Shown piece after piece: positions 18,977 to 27,926 of a DNA stretch of 64,000 nt (position 1 is its first letter; each line of letters begins with the position of its first letter). The DNA comes from Coxiellaceae bacterium UBA6002 (GTDB lineage: Bacteria > Pseudomonadota > Gammaproteobacteria > UBA6002): assembly GCA_002429595.1 (NCBI GenBank), contig DJAM01000154.1, forward strand, positions 1-64,000. Direction: 5' to 3'. The notes beneath the pieces are model-generated. The model was given only the letters and a program-made list of their open reading frames with translations, was not told where the DNA came from and ran no database searches. A program made the translations under genes and the position numbers.

Positions 18977-19050
18977 GTCATTCCCGCGAAGGCGGGAATC
19001 CATCCCTAGGTGCGGTTGCAAGCATGGATTCCCGCCTTCGTGGGAATGAC
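18977..19050. repeat. family A palindromic element, copy 3
   Basis: A 74-bp inverted repeat with ends GTCATTCCCGCGAAGGCGGG and CCCGCCTTCGTGGGAATGAC and the loop CTAGGTGCGGTTGC. It fills the gap between the convergent E2 and ankyrin genes, ending 10 bp from the latter's stop, and could end transcription from both sides. Confidence 0.88.
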
Positions 19051-19060
19051 AGTTAAATCA

Positions 19061-20245
19061 TTAAGGGCTAGGAGCCGACATTGATTCCTGATGCGCTTTT
19101 TCCGCTAACTGTCTGACTTTTGAGTAGACTATTTTGAATTCCTCACACGTTTGATCTCCGACTTTATCGAGCAAATCTAAAAGCGTCTCCTGCTTAGCAT
19201 TTTTTAGCATGGGGTTAATCTTAAGATTGATATCCATCTCTTTAACCTGTCTTGCCATCTTAAAAAACTCTGGAGTAAATGGACTAGTTGCATTGCTAGG
19301 AGAAGATTGTGGAGCCGGAGTGCTTGCCTTTAACTTGTCTAAAGCAGCTTTAATTCTTGGGTCTTTTCTAGAAGAAAGTAATTCTAATAAAACGTTATAA
19401 GCAGCCGCTTTATCCTGTGCTAATTGTAAAGACATAGTAGTTTTAGCCGCTATTATTAAATGTCGCAAATCAACTCTTTCAGCCCTTAATAAGGTGGTCA
19501 ATATTTCATAACCAGCTGGTTTAGGCTCAACTTTGGCTAATTCTGCAATGGCACTTCTAGTTGATGTTATGTCATAACTATCTAATTGAGCGCTATTAGT
19601 AGTTTTATTGTGTGTGAATATGCCCAACAAGATCTTATAAACAGGTGTATTCCGCTTTAATAATTCTGTCATAGCCTTCTCACGTGACCCTAACTGAGCA
19701 GCTTTCGTCACGTCGGCTCCTATTTGTAGGATATTCATGATTGCTAAATGGACAGGGGTATTGCCTTGAAGGTCTTGCAAATTAATATCTGCACCACTAT
19801 CTTTGAGAAGTTTAGCGGTCCGTAATGACATGCCCTTGACGGCACTATGTAAGGGAGCTATGCCAGTAACTGGATCAGTGGGATTCAAATCGTTATTACC
19901 AAAGACTTCAATACATTCTTCAACCTTTGGTAAGTTATCTTGAGCAGCATAATCTCTGAACCTTGCTGCAGCTTCGAACCTAAGGTTAAGTTCTTTTATA
20001 TCCTCACGGTAAGTTTGTCGATGACCATTATTCGTTTGGTTATAAGATCGAAGTAGGAGCAAAAGGAGTAAGCAGAGGATTAGCCGATTATAGGGAATGA
20101 TGTCTTCGGACCAATAGTCCAGCCACCATAAAGCTACCAATGTTTCTGCTGCTCTGTAGCGATTATCGGTAACCTTATGACGAAATTCTTGTAATCGTCT
20201 GCCTTTTTGCTCTTGTAGTGTCAGACATTCTTCACCATCTCTCAC
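19061..20245 (-). CDS. ankyrin-repeat protein with an N-terminal membrane segment
   Basis: A 394-residue protein. A hydrophobic stretch with eight leucines in LILCLLLLLLLR (residues 55-66) predicts one membrane segment. At least two ankyrin repeats follow (about 127-175: TGIAPLHSAVKGMSLRTAKL and GNTPVHLAIMNIL). The C-terminal half is helical, without a family I recognise. The start is GTG at 20245, next to a GGGGAAAG ribosome binding site. Ankyrin proteins of intracellular bacteria are often secreted effectors; nothing in this sequence proves secretion. It lies downstream of ugd on the same strand with a 99-bp gap. Confidence 0.75.
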   Translation of the reverse strand: MRDGEECLTLQEQKGRRLQEFRHKVTDNRYRAAETLVALWWLDYWSEDIIPYNRLILCLLLLLLLRSYNQTNNGHRQTYREDIKELNLRFEAAARFRDYAAQDNLPKVEECIEVFGNNDLNPTDPVTGIAPLHSAVKGMSLRTAKLLKDSGADINLQDLQGNTPVHLAIMNILQIGADVTKAAQLGSREKAMTELLKRNTPVYKILLGIFTHNKTTNSAQLDSYDITSTRSAIAELAKVEPKPAGYEILTTLLRAERVDLRHLIIAAKTTMSLQLAQDKAAAYNVLLELLSSRKDPRIKAALDKLKASTPAPQSSPSNATSPFTPEFFKMARQVKEMDINLKINPMLKNAKQETLLDLLDKVGDQTCEEFKIVYSKVRQLAEKAHQESMSAPSP

Positions 20246-20344
20246 CAGCTTTCCCCACTATATTATTAAAATTGGAGATAACCATACCATGATAATTAGC
20301 AATAGTTAACTATATATTGTATTTTTTTATGAGAATAATGGATC

Positions 20345-21706
20345 TTAAATGGCAGTCTCTAATGCAGCAGAGACGGATATCGGCTGACCTCTACCAATCG
20401 CAAAATAATCTAAACCCATAGTGGCAACCCTTTGCGGGTCATAGAGATTGCGACCATCAAAGATCGCCTTGTAGCGGAGCTTTTCTTTGAGCACTTGAAA
20501 ATTTGGATCCCTGAATTCGGGCCATTCGGTAATAATGACTAAAACATCAGCGTTTTCTAGGACATCTTCTGCTTGGTGGCAGAGTTTAAAACTCAAGTGA
20601 TGGCTAAAGCATTTCTGAGCCTCCGCGCCAGCAACTGGATCGTAGGCTTGAATGTTAGCACCGAGAGCTAACAGATTTTCGATGATGATTCGACTCGTTG
20701 CTTCACGCATGTCATCTGTATTCGGTTTAAACGCCAAACCCCACACCGCAATAGTTTTATCGGTTAGCTGATCATCAAAATACAGTCTTAATTTTTTAAC
20801 TAGAAGGTATTTTTGTTCTTCATTCACAGCCTGAGCCGCAGAAATGAGTCGTAATTCTTGACCATAGTCACTAGCAGTGCGCTGCAATGCTTGAATATCT
20901 TTGGGAAAGCAAGAACCGCCGTAGCCACATCCTGGAAACAAAAAATGCTCCCCGATGCGAGGATCCATGGTCATTCCAACTCGAACGTGCTCGATGTCAG
21001 CGCCTAACTTTTCGGCAATGTGGCTGAGCTCATTGATGAAGCTAATCTTAGTCGCAAGAAAGGCATTAGAAGCATATTTAGTGAGTTCTGAGGACCGGGT
21101 ATCCATAACAACAAAGCGCTTACCACAATCGATAAGTGGTTGATACAGTTCGCGTAAATAGTCTAAGGCTTTGACACTGTCGGCACCCACAATGATACGA
21201 TCAGGAGACATGAAGTCATTAATAGCAGCTCCTTCTCTTAAGAACTCAGGGTTGGAGGCAATGTCGAAGCTAACATCTACAGTGCGTTGTTGTAATTCCT
21301 GCGCGATCAGTGCCTGAACATCAGCCGCTGTCCCTACAGGGACGGTCGATTTATTAATCACCAGGCAATAATCTTGCATCATCTGACCGATCTGCTTGGC
21401 TACGGTGTAAACCGCGCGTAAATCAGCAGTACCATCATCATTTGCAGGAGTTCCCACAGCAATAAACTGCACTAAACCATGTTCAACACCCATCTTAAAA
21501 TCGGTGGTGAATTGAACTCTTTTGGCGGCTAAATTATTAGCTAATAAATTATTAAGGCCAGGTTCATAGATAGGTACATGACCCTTTTGAAGAGCCGCAA
21601 TTTTAGCTTGGTCGATATCGACACAAACAACATCGTTGCCTAACTCAGCTAGACAAACTCCGGTAACTAGTCCTACATAGCCCGTACCAAAAATGGTGAC
21701 TTTCAT
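20345..21706 (-). CDS. ugd: UDP-glucose 6-dehydrogenase
   Basis: A 453-residue UDP-glucose/GDP-mannose dehydrogenase. The NAD site GTGYVGLVTG lies at residues 7-16, the lysine motif SSELTKYASNAFLATKISF at about 205-223, and the catalytic Cys266 in CGYGGSCFPKD. It makes UDP-glucuronate, a precursor for acidic surface polysaccharides. It is not adjacent to the glycan operon at 26.7-35.5 kb but is the only nucleotide-sugar enzyme in the window and could supply the uronic acid that the operon's asparagine synthetases might amidate. Confidence 0.95.
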   Translation of the reverse strand: MKVTIFGTGYVGLVTGVCLAELGNDVVCVDIDQAKIAALQKGHVPIYEPGLNNLLANNLAAKRVQFTTDFKMGVEHGLVQFIAVGTPANDDGTADLRAVYTVAKQIGQMMQDYCLVINKSTVPVGTAADVQALIAQELQQRTVDVSFDIASNPEFLREGAAINDFMSPDRIIVGADSVKALDYLRELYQPLIDCGKRFVVMDTRSSELTKYASNAFLATKISFINELSHIAEKLGADIEHVRVGMTMDPRIGEHFLFPGCGYGGSCFPKDIQALQRTASDYGQELRLISAAQAVNEEQKYLLVKKLRLYFDDQLTDKTIAVWGLAFKPNTDDMREATSRIIIENLLALGANIQAYDPVAGAEAQKCFSHHLSFKLCHQAEDVLENADVLVIITEWPEFRDPNFQVLKEKLRYKAIFDGRNLYDPQRVATMGLDYFAIGRGQPISVSAALETAI

Positions 21707-21797
21707 TATTATTCCCTGACGAAAAGATGGGCACTATGCTATCACTTGCTCTTGAGGCATTCCAGAGGAAAGAACAGGTCTTTCGTAGAGAAAAAAG

Positions 21798-23576
21798 TTA
21801 TTTAAATCCTTTAGTGTTTTTACCTTCAGGTTGCAATGGTTCATCGGGAGCCAATGAAACCTCCATGATAAATTCATACTTTACAGCAGGGATATGTGAT
21901 CGCTTCGATTCTAGTAACTGTTTATATTTTGCTTTAAGCGTGCCACCTTTCGTCTCATGATCTATATCAGCTAACTTATGCATAATTTCTTCAATATGAC
22001 GATCTTCTGCAGGACTAGAAAAAAATGAAGTTAATGAATTTAAGGCTCGAGTAAAAAAATCCGTTAATGGCATTTTTAAAATCGTAACCACTTCTGAAAA
22101 AAGTGTGAATTCCTTTTGTACTTGATGTGCGTGCCAAAGTTTTAGAAGAGTAAGGAGTGGTTCCTGTGCAATATTAATTGCAGTTTTACCATTAATACAA
22201 ATAGTACCTATCCTCGCATCCATTTTTAAAAGTGCTCTAACAATGGCATGATGTCCTTTTAATACTGCTATATAGAGTGGAGTGTAGCCGGTCTGACCGC
22301 CCTCATCAACACTGGCACCTGCAGTGGTTAGCGCCATAAGAACATTTAGATGATTGTTTTGGGCTGCAATATAAACCGGGTCGTGATTAGTTTGAACAAT
22401 ATTAACTTTAGCGGCTAATAATGTCTTAACCACATCATAGTTTCCTTGCAGAGCCGCTATGTAGAGTGGAGTTACGCCATTAGGAAAGCGGAAATTAATA
22501 TCAGCACCTGCATCATTTAGTGTTTGTACAACGTCAGCATGACCTTGCTGAGCAGCTATATAAAGGGGCGTTGCGCCATTATTTGCTACCTGATCAACAG
22601 GTGCTCCTGCGTCTAGTAATATTTTTACTTCTTCAATGTTGCCTTCTTTCGCAGCAACATAAAGGGGACTTTCGCCATTGCTTGTAGTCACATTAACAGT
22701 GGCGCGTGCTGCTATTAAAAGCCGTAGCACATCTGCTTGTCTATTTTTGGCAGCTTTATAAAGGGCAGTCTCACCATTTTTATCTGCTTGATCAACTATG
22801 GCACCCGCCGCTAATAGCACTGCGACAATGTTGGCATGACCATATCCCGCAGCATAATGAAGGGCTGTCCTTCCCTCCAATGAAGCATGATTGACCTTCG
22901 ACCCACTTGCTAACAATTCTTTTACTACATCAATGTTCCCAGAAACTGCGGCCAGACCGAGTGGCGTAATATTCAGTTTGTCTACAGGATCAGTATTTTT
23001 CTTTAGCTTAATTAGATCTTTGACACTGGATAATATATTGCAAGCTGACGCATAATGAAGAGCAGTCCGACCGTGTCTATCTCTTTCTTGCTTTGAAAAA
23101 ACATTTTTATGTATTAGGTCATAAAAGAAATTTAATACACCTTGCTGATTAAAATGTTTAGCTATCAAAACTGGGTTCATTCCATTTTTCATGTAGAAAA
23201 ATTCTTCGGTAGACATATCTGGCAAGTTCTTTCCTTTTTGAAGACTACATAGGTCTCCAATTTTGATAAGATTGTACAGTCTTCTATATTCAGGTTCTAA
23301 TTCACACTCTATCGTTTTCAAATCGGATTGTTGACGGTATAACAGCTGAAAATCAGGATTATCTTGTACAGTTTGAAATTTGGGAAACTCCTTTTGCAAA
23401 AAAAATTGCCAAAGTTTTTTAGTTTTTGCTGGATCATTAAACTTTGCTCTAATAGCTTTGCTTAATTGCAGAAGACGGCCGAAGTGGATTGGGTCACCAG
23501 TTTGAATCACTATTAGTACTAACAAATCAGGCAAGAGACTTTGAAAAGTGTTTAATTGTTTTTGAGGTTCTTGCAT
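21798..23576 (-). CDS. F-box-like and ankyrin-repeat protein, candidate effector
   Basis: A 592-residue protein. Residues 13-60 resemble an F-box: LLPDLLVLIV, then HFGRLLQLSKAIRAKF, and LWQFF where F-boxes have an aromatic (W..L/F) end. Residues 166-475 hold nine or ten ankyrin repeats, seen as TALHYA, TPLGLAA, TALHYAA, TALYKAA, SPLYVAA, TPLYIAA (twice), PVYIAA and TPLYIAV blocks at about 33-residue spacing. The remaining 110 residues are helical and end in a basic tail; there is no CaaX box. F-box plus ankyrin is the architecture of Legionella AnkB, which recruits host ubiquitin ligase. The F-box call is by pattern only. Confidence 0.75.
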   Translation of the reverse strand: MQEPQKQLNTFQSLLPDLLVLIVIQTGDPIHFGRLLQLSKAIRAKFNDPAKTKKLWQFFLQKEFPKFQTVQDNPDFQLLYRQQSDLKTIECELEPEYRRLYNLIKIGDLCSLQKGKNLPDMSTEEFFYMKNGMNPVLIAKHFNQQGVLNFFYDLIHKNVFSKQERDRHGRTALHYASACNILSSVKDLIKLKKNTDPVDKLNITPLGLAAVSGNIDVVKELLASGSKVNHASLEGRTALHYAAGYGHANIVAVLLAAGAIVDQADKNGETALYKAAKNRQADVLRLLIAARATVNVTTSNGESPLYVAAKEGNIEEVKILLDAGAPVDQVANNGATPLYIAAQQGHADVVQTLNDAGADINFRFPNGVTPLYIAALQGNYDVVKTLLAAKVNIVQTNHDPVYIAAQNNHLNVLMALTTAGASVDEGGQTGYTPLYIAVLKGHHAIVRALLKMDARIGTICINGKTAINIAQEPLLTLLKLWHAHQVQKEFTLFSEVVTILKMPLTDFFTRALNSLTSFFSSPAEDRHIEEIMHKLADIDHETKGGTLKAKYKQLLESKRSHIPAVKYEFIMEVSLAPDEPLQPEGKNTKGFK

Positions 23577-23674
23577 AGCACATAAGCCTAATTTCGGTAT
23601 AACTACATATTAATACTTATACCTTAAAAAAATATGAACTTAGTTACTTATTTAGCTTTAAGCTTATTGACTTG

Positions 23675-23784
23675 TAATAGACAAAAATCTGTCCTCCCTC
23701 GTATTTGCTGTCATTCCGCCTGCGCGGGAATGACAGTAAAGGCGCGGGAATGACAAGTAGTCAGAACCACATTTTTGTCTATTA
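23675..23784. repeat. inverted-repeat-flanked element containing a truncated family A palindrome
   Basis: TAATAGACAAAAAT at 23675-23688 and its exact complement at 23771-23784 bracket 82 bp that contain a short family A copy (23710-23734) and a second GCGGGAATGAC at 23744-23754. Similar GCTTATTGA words sit just outside both arms. It lies in the 316-bp space between divergent genes; the rest is AT-rich and holds nothing I can identify. Confidence 0.65.
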
Positions 23785-23892
23785 AGAGGCTTATTGAGCA
23801 AAACCAATAAAATTTTCTATCCTTAATTTTTATTTAATTTAAAAAAGATAAAATAATGCTAATTTTTTGACTTATTAACTTACGAGGCATAT

Positions 23893-24483
23893 ATGCAAAG
23901 CAAAAAGAGGCGATTACCCAGCGAAAATCTTGAAGTAGAGTGTGATAGCAAAGTGGCCAAATATCGTTCGATAAAGGATGGTAAATTGCAGTACTATTTT
24001 AATTTATATGAATTTCAAAAAGAGCATTATCAGAAGAGCATTAACCATGACGAAAGTACACTGGAGGGTATAGTTGACGCCGCTTCGAAGTTGGAAATGG
24101 CCAAACAAAATATAGTAGATTATGTGCAAAAAACCCTGGGTACTAACCTTGAAAATGATAAATCATTTAGTATTCAATATGCACAATATTATCCGCGTCC
24201 TAAAAGAAGTGATGAATTATTAGAAACTTATGACAATGAAATAGATAGAATTCGTTACTTAAACGATAGTAAATTAAGAGGGGCAATAACAACTTTTGAT
24301 CAACAAAGGAAAGTCTATGTTTCTAAAATCAATGAAGTCAGAAGCTCTCTAGGCAATATTGACCCAATTGATATTGAAAAAGCCCGGGATTCATTAAAGT
24401 TAGCTGTAGATGCAGTGAGGAAAAGAGCGACAGAAATTGGAATCTACACTGCGAAAGAATCAAGTCCGATCACAAACTCGTAA
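23893..24483 (+). CDS. hypothetical charged, helical protein with basic N-terminus
   Basis: A 196-residue protein I do not recognise. It starts MQSKKRRLPSEN, a basic cluster resembling a monopartite nuclear localisation signal; the rest is charged and predicted helical, with possible coiled coil in the last third. There is no signal peptide or membrane segment. ACGAGG precedes the ATG by six bases. Its 3' end overlaps the convergent next gene by 14 bp. Its place beside ankyrin genes in an AT-rich stretch makes a secreted effector possible, but this is inference. Confidence 0.6.
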   Translation: MQSKKRRLPSENLEVECDSKVAKYRSIKDGKLQYYFNLYEFQKEHYQKSINHDESTLEGIVDAASKLEMAKQNIVDYVQKTLGTNLENDKSFSIQYAQYYPRPKRSDELLETYDNEIDRIRYLNDSKLRGAITTFDQQRKVYVSKINEVRSSLGNIDPIDIEKARDSLKLAVDAVRKRATEIGIYTAKESSPITNS

Positions 24484-25360
24484 TATTTCTAAACAGAAGG
24501 ATAGGCTCATTTAAATCATGATTTAAACCTCTAACATAGGCCCCCAACTTAGAAACAGCGGTGACACCCCACATGTAAATCTTAGACACATCAGGAATTT
24601 TAAGATCACTAGAAGCTGGTTCTAGCCCGATGATGACTTCACTTTGCTCGTTTAAGAATTGAATTAATTTTGGTAGAAGTTCAGGATTAATAATTGGCAG
24701 ATGTAGAGGATCTAAAAGACCTCCCATGTATTGATTGAGTCCTTGTTCGAAGGTTTTATTGCAGCTATCTAATTGTTGATGAAAACGTGTTAGTGCCGAG
24801 AAAGCTTCATCACCATCATGCCGTTTACAAAACTCTAAACTTTTCTCAGAATATTTGTCGTAGAGTTGTTTAGTCGCGATAGCGTGATGAACCACTAAAA
24901 GTGATTGCAAGATTTCCTGAATATCACTACTGCTCTTAACTTTGACTGCCTGATTGACAAAAAGCTTAATGCAATCGTCCAAGCTTTTATCTAAATCTAA
25001 AGGCCGTTGTAAATATTTAATGTAATAGGCAAGAGACTGGAATTTGGCTTTTAATAAAATATCGCCTAAATTGCGGATCGCATCCTCCCATGGAATATGA
25101 GAGGCGTTTTTCCTAAGCTCTTTTAAATTAGTCAAAAGATCTTCAATAATTTTTTTCTTCTCTGTAGCCAACTCTTTGCTGCTCACTCCGAAAAAAGTGC
25201 GTTTTAAGCTTCGATCTACTTGAGATAAATATGTTTTTAAATTGTCGTGGATATTATTAAGTAATTTAAGGAAGGCAGTTCGAGTGTCTCTTTTCATGAC
25301 GAGAGGTTGGTCTTTCATAGGAAGGAAGTCATTTGAGCTTGTTGCCATAGTAAAACCCAT
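24470..25360 (-). CDS. hypothetical helical protein
   Basis: A 296-residue protein without a family I recognise. It is rich in Leu, Lys and Ser, apparently all-helical, with no signal peptide or membrane segment. Candidate starts are the ATG at 25360 and one four codons on (MATSSNDF). It converges on the preceding unknown gene with a 14-bp overlap. The 232 bp upstream, towards the alkA-like gene, is AT-rich and shows no clear feature. It may be an effector like its neighbours; there is no direct support. Confidence 0.6.
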   Translation of the reverse strand: MGFTMATSSNDFLPMKDQPLVMKRDTRTAFLKLLNNIHDNLKTYLSQVDRSLKRTFFGVSSKELATEKKKIIEDLLTNLKELRKNASHIPWEDAIRNLGDILLKAKFQSLAYYIKYLQRPLDLDKSLDDCIKLFVNQAVKVKSSSDIQEILQSLLVVHHAIATKQLYDKYSEKSLEFCKRHDGDEAFSALTRFHQQLDSCNKTFEQGLNQYMGGLLDPLHLPIINPELLPKLIQFLNEQSEVIIGLEPASSDLKIPDVSKIYMWGVTAVSKLGAYVRGLNHDLNEPILLFRNITSL

Positions 25361-25619
25361 TTATTAATAAAGATATCATTCCTTCATTTTGCCCAAAATA
25401 GCCTTTCCGCGCCTACAATAAAGTAAGACCGAAAGTAAAATCCTCTTAATCTTTCGTATATAATTCGGTAGAAGGCTAATGAGAATATTATAGTTCATGG
25501 CATTCGATTATTTAATCGAGTGTAAAAATATTTAGCTTTTACCCGTCAGCTATTTTCTAGCTCAACTAATTATAGTAAGTTAATTAGTATTTTTGTCAAA
25601 ATACGTAATAGGCCAGCCA

Positions 25620-26684
25620 ATGAAAGAAACCTCAGAGCAAACTTTAATTAACCTCAGGTTTGCACAAAAACTCATTTTGGAAACAACTTTACCTATTCAA
25701 GATGTAATGACATCTTGTGATTATCATGATCTTGATCATTTCAACGCAGCTTATAAAAAATGTTTTCGCAAGTTACCACTTGAGACAAAACGCAAACCAC
25801 TTTCTGAAAATTCAATAATGTTATCCGTACCCTATATACGACCTTATGATTTCAATTGGATGCTTAAATCGTATGAGAACCATAAGATAGGAAATTTGGA
25901 ATGGTTTGAAATGGACAAAATGTTTCGCGTAGTAACTTTTGGTACTAGTTCTGGAATTATCACCATAGAAAATGATGAACCGAGATCACAACTCCTGCTC
26001 AGCATTAATTTTTCAGATGTGAGACATTATAAAGAGATCTTCAATCGCACAAAAAGATTGTTCGACACTGATTGTAACCCCAACGAAATTTTAAAAGTTT
26101 TAGAAACAAATAAAGAGATAAAAAAGATATATGATAAATACCCTGGTTTACGAATTGCAAACGGCTGGGAACCATTCGAAATTGCAATTGCAACAATTTT
26201 AGGGCAGTTAGTTAGCGTTGAACGTGGACGCACTTTACTCAATGATCTAATTGAGTTATTAGGAACTCCGACGTCTATTCAGCATGAAAACAAGATCGTT
26301 AAAAAATTCCCAACAGCGAAGGCAATCGCAGAAGCTGATTTGTCGACATTAAAAACAACTCGAATTAGAAAAAAGACGCTGGTGGAATTTTCAAAGGCAT
26401 ACTCAAATAAAAAGGTTCATTTTAACTTAGATCAATCGTTAGAATCATTTAAAGAAAAAATGTTAGCAGTTTCTGGAATCGGGCCGTGGACAGCAAATTA
26501 TGTCGGCCTTAAAGCACTCAAACATTCAGATGCTTTTCCAGATACCGATCTTTTGCTAGCTCGTGCTGTTGAACTTTTCCCAAAAGGTACTTTTGATCAG
26601 TTAACACCTTTTAGGGGGTATGTCGCCATTTTACTTTGGAGAGAGTTTGCGGTAGCACTTTCTAAAAAAAATAAAAAAAACTAA
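25620..26684 (+). CDS. alkA: AlkA-type DNA-3-methyladenine glycosylase with a partial AraC-type HTH
   Basis: A 354-residue protein. Residues 5-55 (LRFAQKLILETTLPIQDVM...HFNAAYKKCFRKLP) match the second half of an AraC/Ada helix-turn-helix; an AlkA N-terminal domain follows; the HhH-GPD glycosylase domain has the hairpin VSGIGPWTANYVGL and the catalytic aspartate in FPDTDLLLARA. Ada-AlkA fusions carry an Ada zinc domain and a full HTH ahead of this; here both are missing, so the gene looks N-terminally truncated, though the glycosylase is intact. No strong ribosome binding site is seen at the ATG (25620) or at an in-frame TTG (25593). The stop is three bases from the convergent glycan operon. 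Confidence 0.82.
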   Translation: MKETSEQTLINLRFAQKLILETTLPIQDVMTSCDYHDLDHFNAAYKKCFRKLPLETKRKPLSENSIMLSVPYIRPYDFNWMLKSYENHKIGNLEWFEMDKMFRVVTFGTSSGIITIENDEPRSQLLLSINFSDVRHYKEIFNRTKRLFDTDCNPNEILKVLETNKEIKKIYDKYPGLRIANGWEPFEIAIATILGQLVSVERGRTLLNDLIELLGTPTSIQHENKIVKKFPTAKAIAEADLSTLKTTRIRKKTLVEFSKAYSNKKVHFNLDQSLESFKEKMLAVSGIGPWTANYVGLKALKHSDAFPDTDLLLARAVELFPKGTFDQLTPFRGYVAILLWREFAVALSKKNKKN

Positions 26685-26687
26685 AAG

Positions 26688-27911
26688 TTATTCATGGCCT
26701 TGCGACGCCAATGGCGCTAACTCAGCAATTAATTTGAAAGCTAATGCATCTAAGTTAAAATTCTGCAGCGCATATTCCCGTCCATTTTTACCAAGCTGTT
26801 GGCGTTGCTCAAGAGGAAGAGCTGATAGCTTTACGATTGCAGCAGCTAGTGCAGAAGGATTTTCAGGATCCACCGTCAATCCTGCTTGTGCTTCAGTAAT
26901 AGGATTATAAGGTGAATCTAGAGCAAAAATAACGGGCCGACCACTTGCTAGGTAATCGGTAATTTTATTCAAACTCGTTCCCCATCGATATAAGTTACTC
27001 TTTTTCACCATACCGACACAAATATCAGCTTTTGCCAAGAACTCAGGCACCTGTTCTTTTGGTAAAGTGAAATGAAAGTTCACATTTTTAATATTATTTT
27101 TCAAGATAACTTCTTGCAGGTGTTTTTTTCGGGGGCCATCGCCTAATAAAACTATCTGATATTTATTTTCATAATCCGCTTCTAAAATCTTTGCTGCTTC
27201 TAATAAAGTTTCGAGATCATTACCAGAATTAAAAGCGCCCGCATATAAAATAGTTATTGTGCTTTGCGCGGGAAGATCGTGAGTAATAACGTTATTCAAA
27301 TCACAAAAATTTGGAACCCAAATTACTTTTTTATCTTCGAGATTTTTAGTATTTAAGTAGTCAGCAATGCCTGGCAAAACGGCAATGATTCGTTGCGCTT
27401 TACGACTCAATAACTTTTCAATTCTGGCAAAGGTTAATACTAAAGGATGATAGGGTCTAAAATTACCTATTGTCATTAACGTTTCTGGCCACAAATCTCT
27501 AATTTCATACACAAACGGCACTTTCATTTTTGATGCAATGCGTTCAGCTGCATACGCGGCAAATGGCGATGGCGAGGAACCGATAATCAAATCGGGACGA
27601 GGTAAATATGGAAGTTGCTTGCAAGTCAGAAGATTATAAGCAAAAGTTAACATATTTAAAAAACGTTTAATCGAATTTGTTCTGAAGGCAGGCACATGAA
27701 ACCAAACAAATGGCACCAATCCATAATAGGCAATTTTTTGGGTTACACTGTAAGGTTCTGCAATATATTTACCGGTGTTATGACAGTAATTACTCGCAAA
27801 AATATAAACTTCATGACCCTGCTCGATCAGTTTTTTTGCTAAGTCGTAATGACGAGTAGGTCCCATAGTGATCGGTGGGACTGCATGCTGATGTACTATC
27901 CAAATACGCAA
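26688..27911 (-). CDS. glycosyltransferase, GT4 family (WbuB/WcaI-like)
   Basis: A 407-residue retaining GT-B glycosyltransferase. The N-terminus MRIWIVHQHAVPP and GPTRHYDLAKKLIEQGHEV, the middle YEIRDLWPETL and the C-terminal nucleotide-sugar site (ILYAGAFNSGNDLETLLEAA, SGRPVIFALDSPYNPI) resemble WbuB-type transferases of O-antigen clusters. It is the last gene of the six-gene glycan operon, 15 bp after the second asparagine synthetase. Donor and acceptor unknown. Confidence 0.85.
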   Translation of the reverse strand: MRIWIVHQHAVPPITMGPTRHYDLAKKLIEQGHEVYIFASNYCHNTGKYIAEPYSVTQKIAYYGLVPFVWFHVPAFRTNSIKRFLNMLTFAYNLLTCKQLPYLPRPDLIIGSSPSPFAAYAAERIASKMKVPFVYEIRDLWPETLMTIGNFRPYHPLVLTFARIEKLLSRKAQRIIAVLPGIADYLNTKNLEDKKVIWVPNFCDLNNVITHDLPAQSTITILYAGAFNSGNDLETLLEAAKILEADYENKYQIVLLGDGPRKKHLQEVILKNNIKNVNFHFTLPKEQVPEFLAKADICVGMVKKSNLYRWGTSLNKITDYLASGRPVIFALDSPYNPITEAQAGLTVDPENPSALAAAIVKLSALPLEQRQQLGKNGREYALQNFNLDALAFKLIAELAPLASQGHE

Positions 27912-27926
27912 CTGAGCACTCCTGTT

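Noticed and set aside
19061..25360. A prophage or plasmid island
   Set aside because: No integrase, transposase, phage structural gene or tRNA boundary was seen; only accessory, AT-rich genes.
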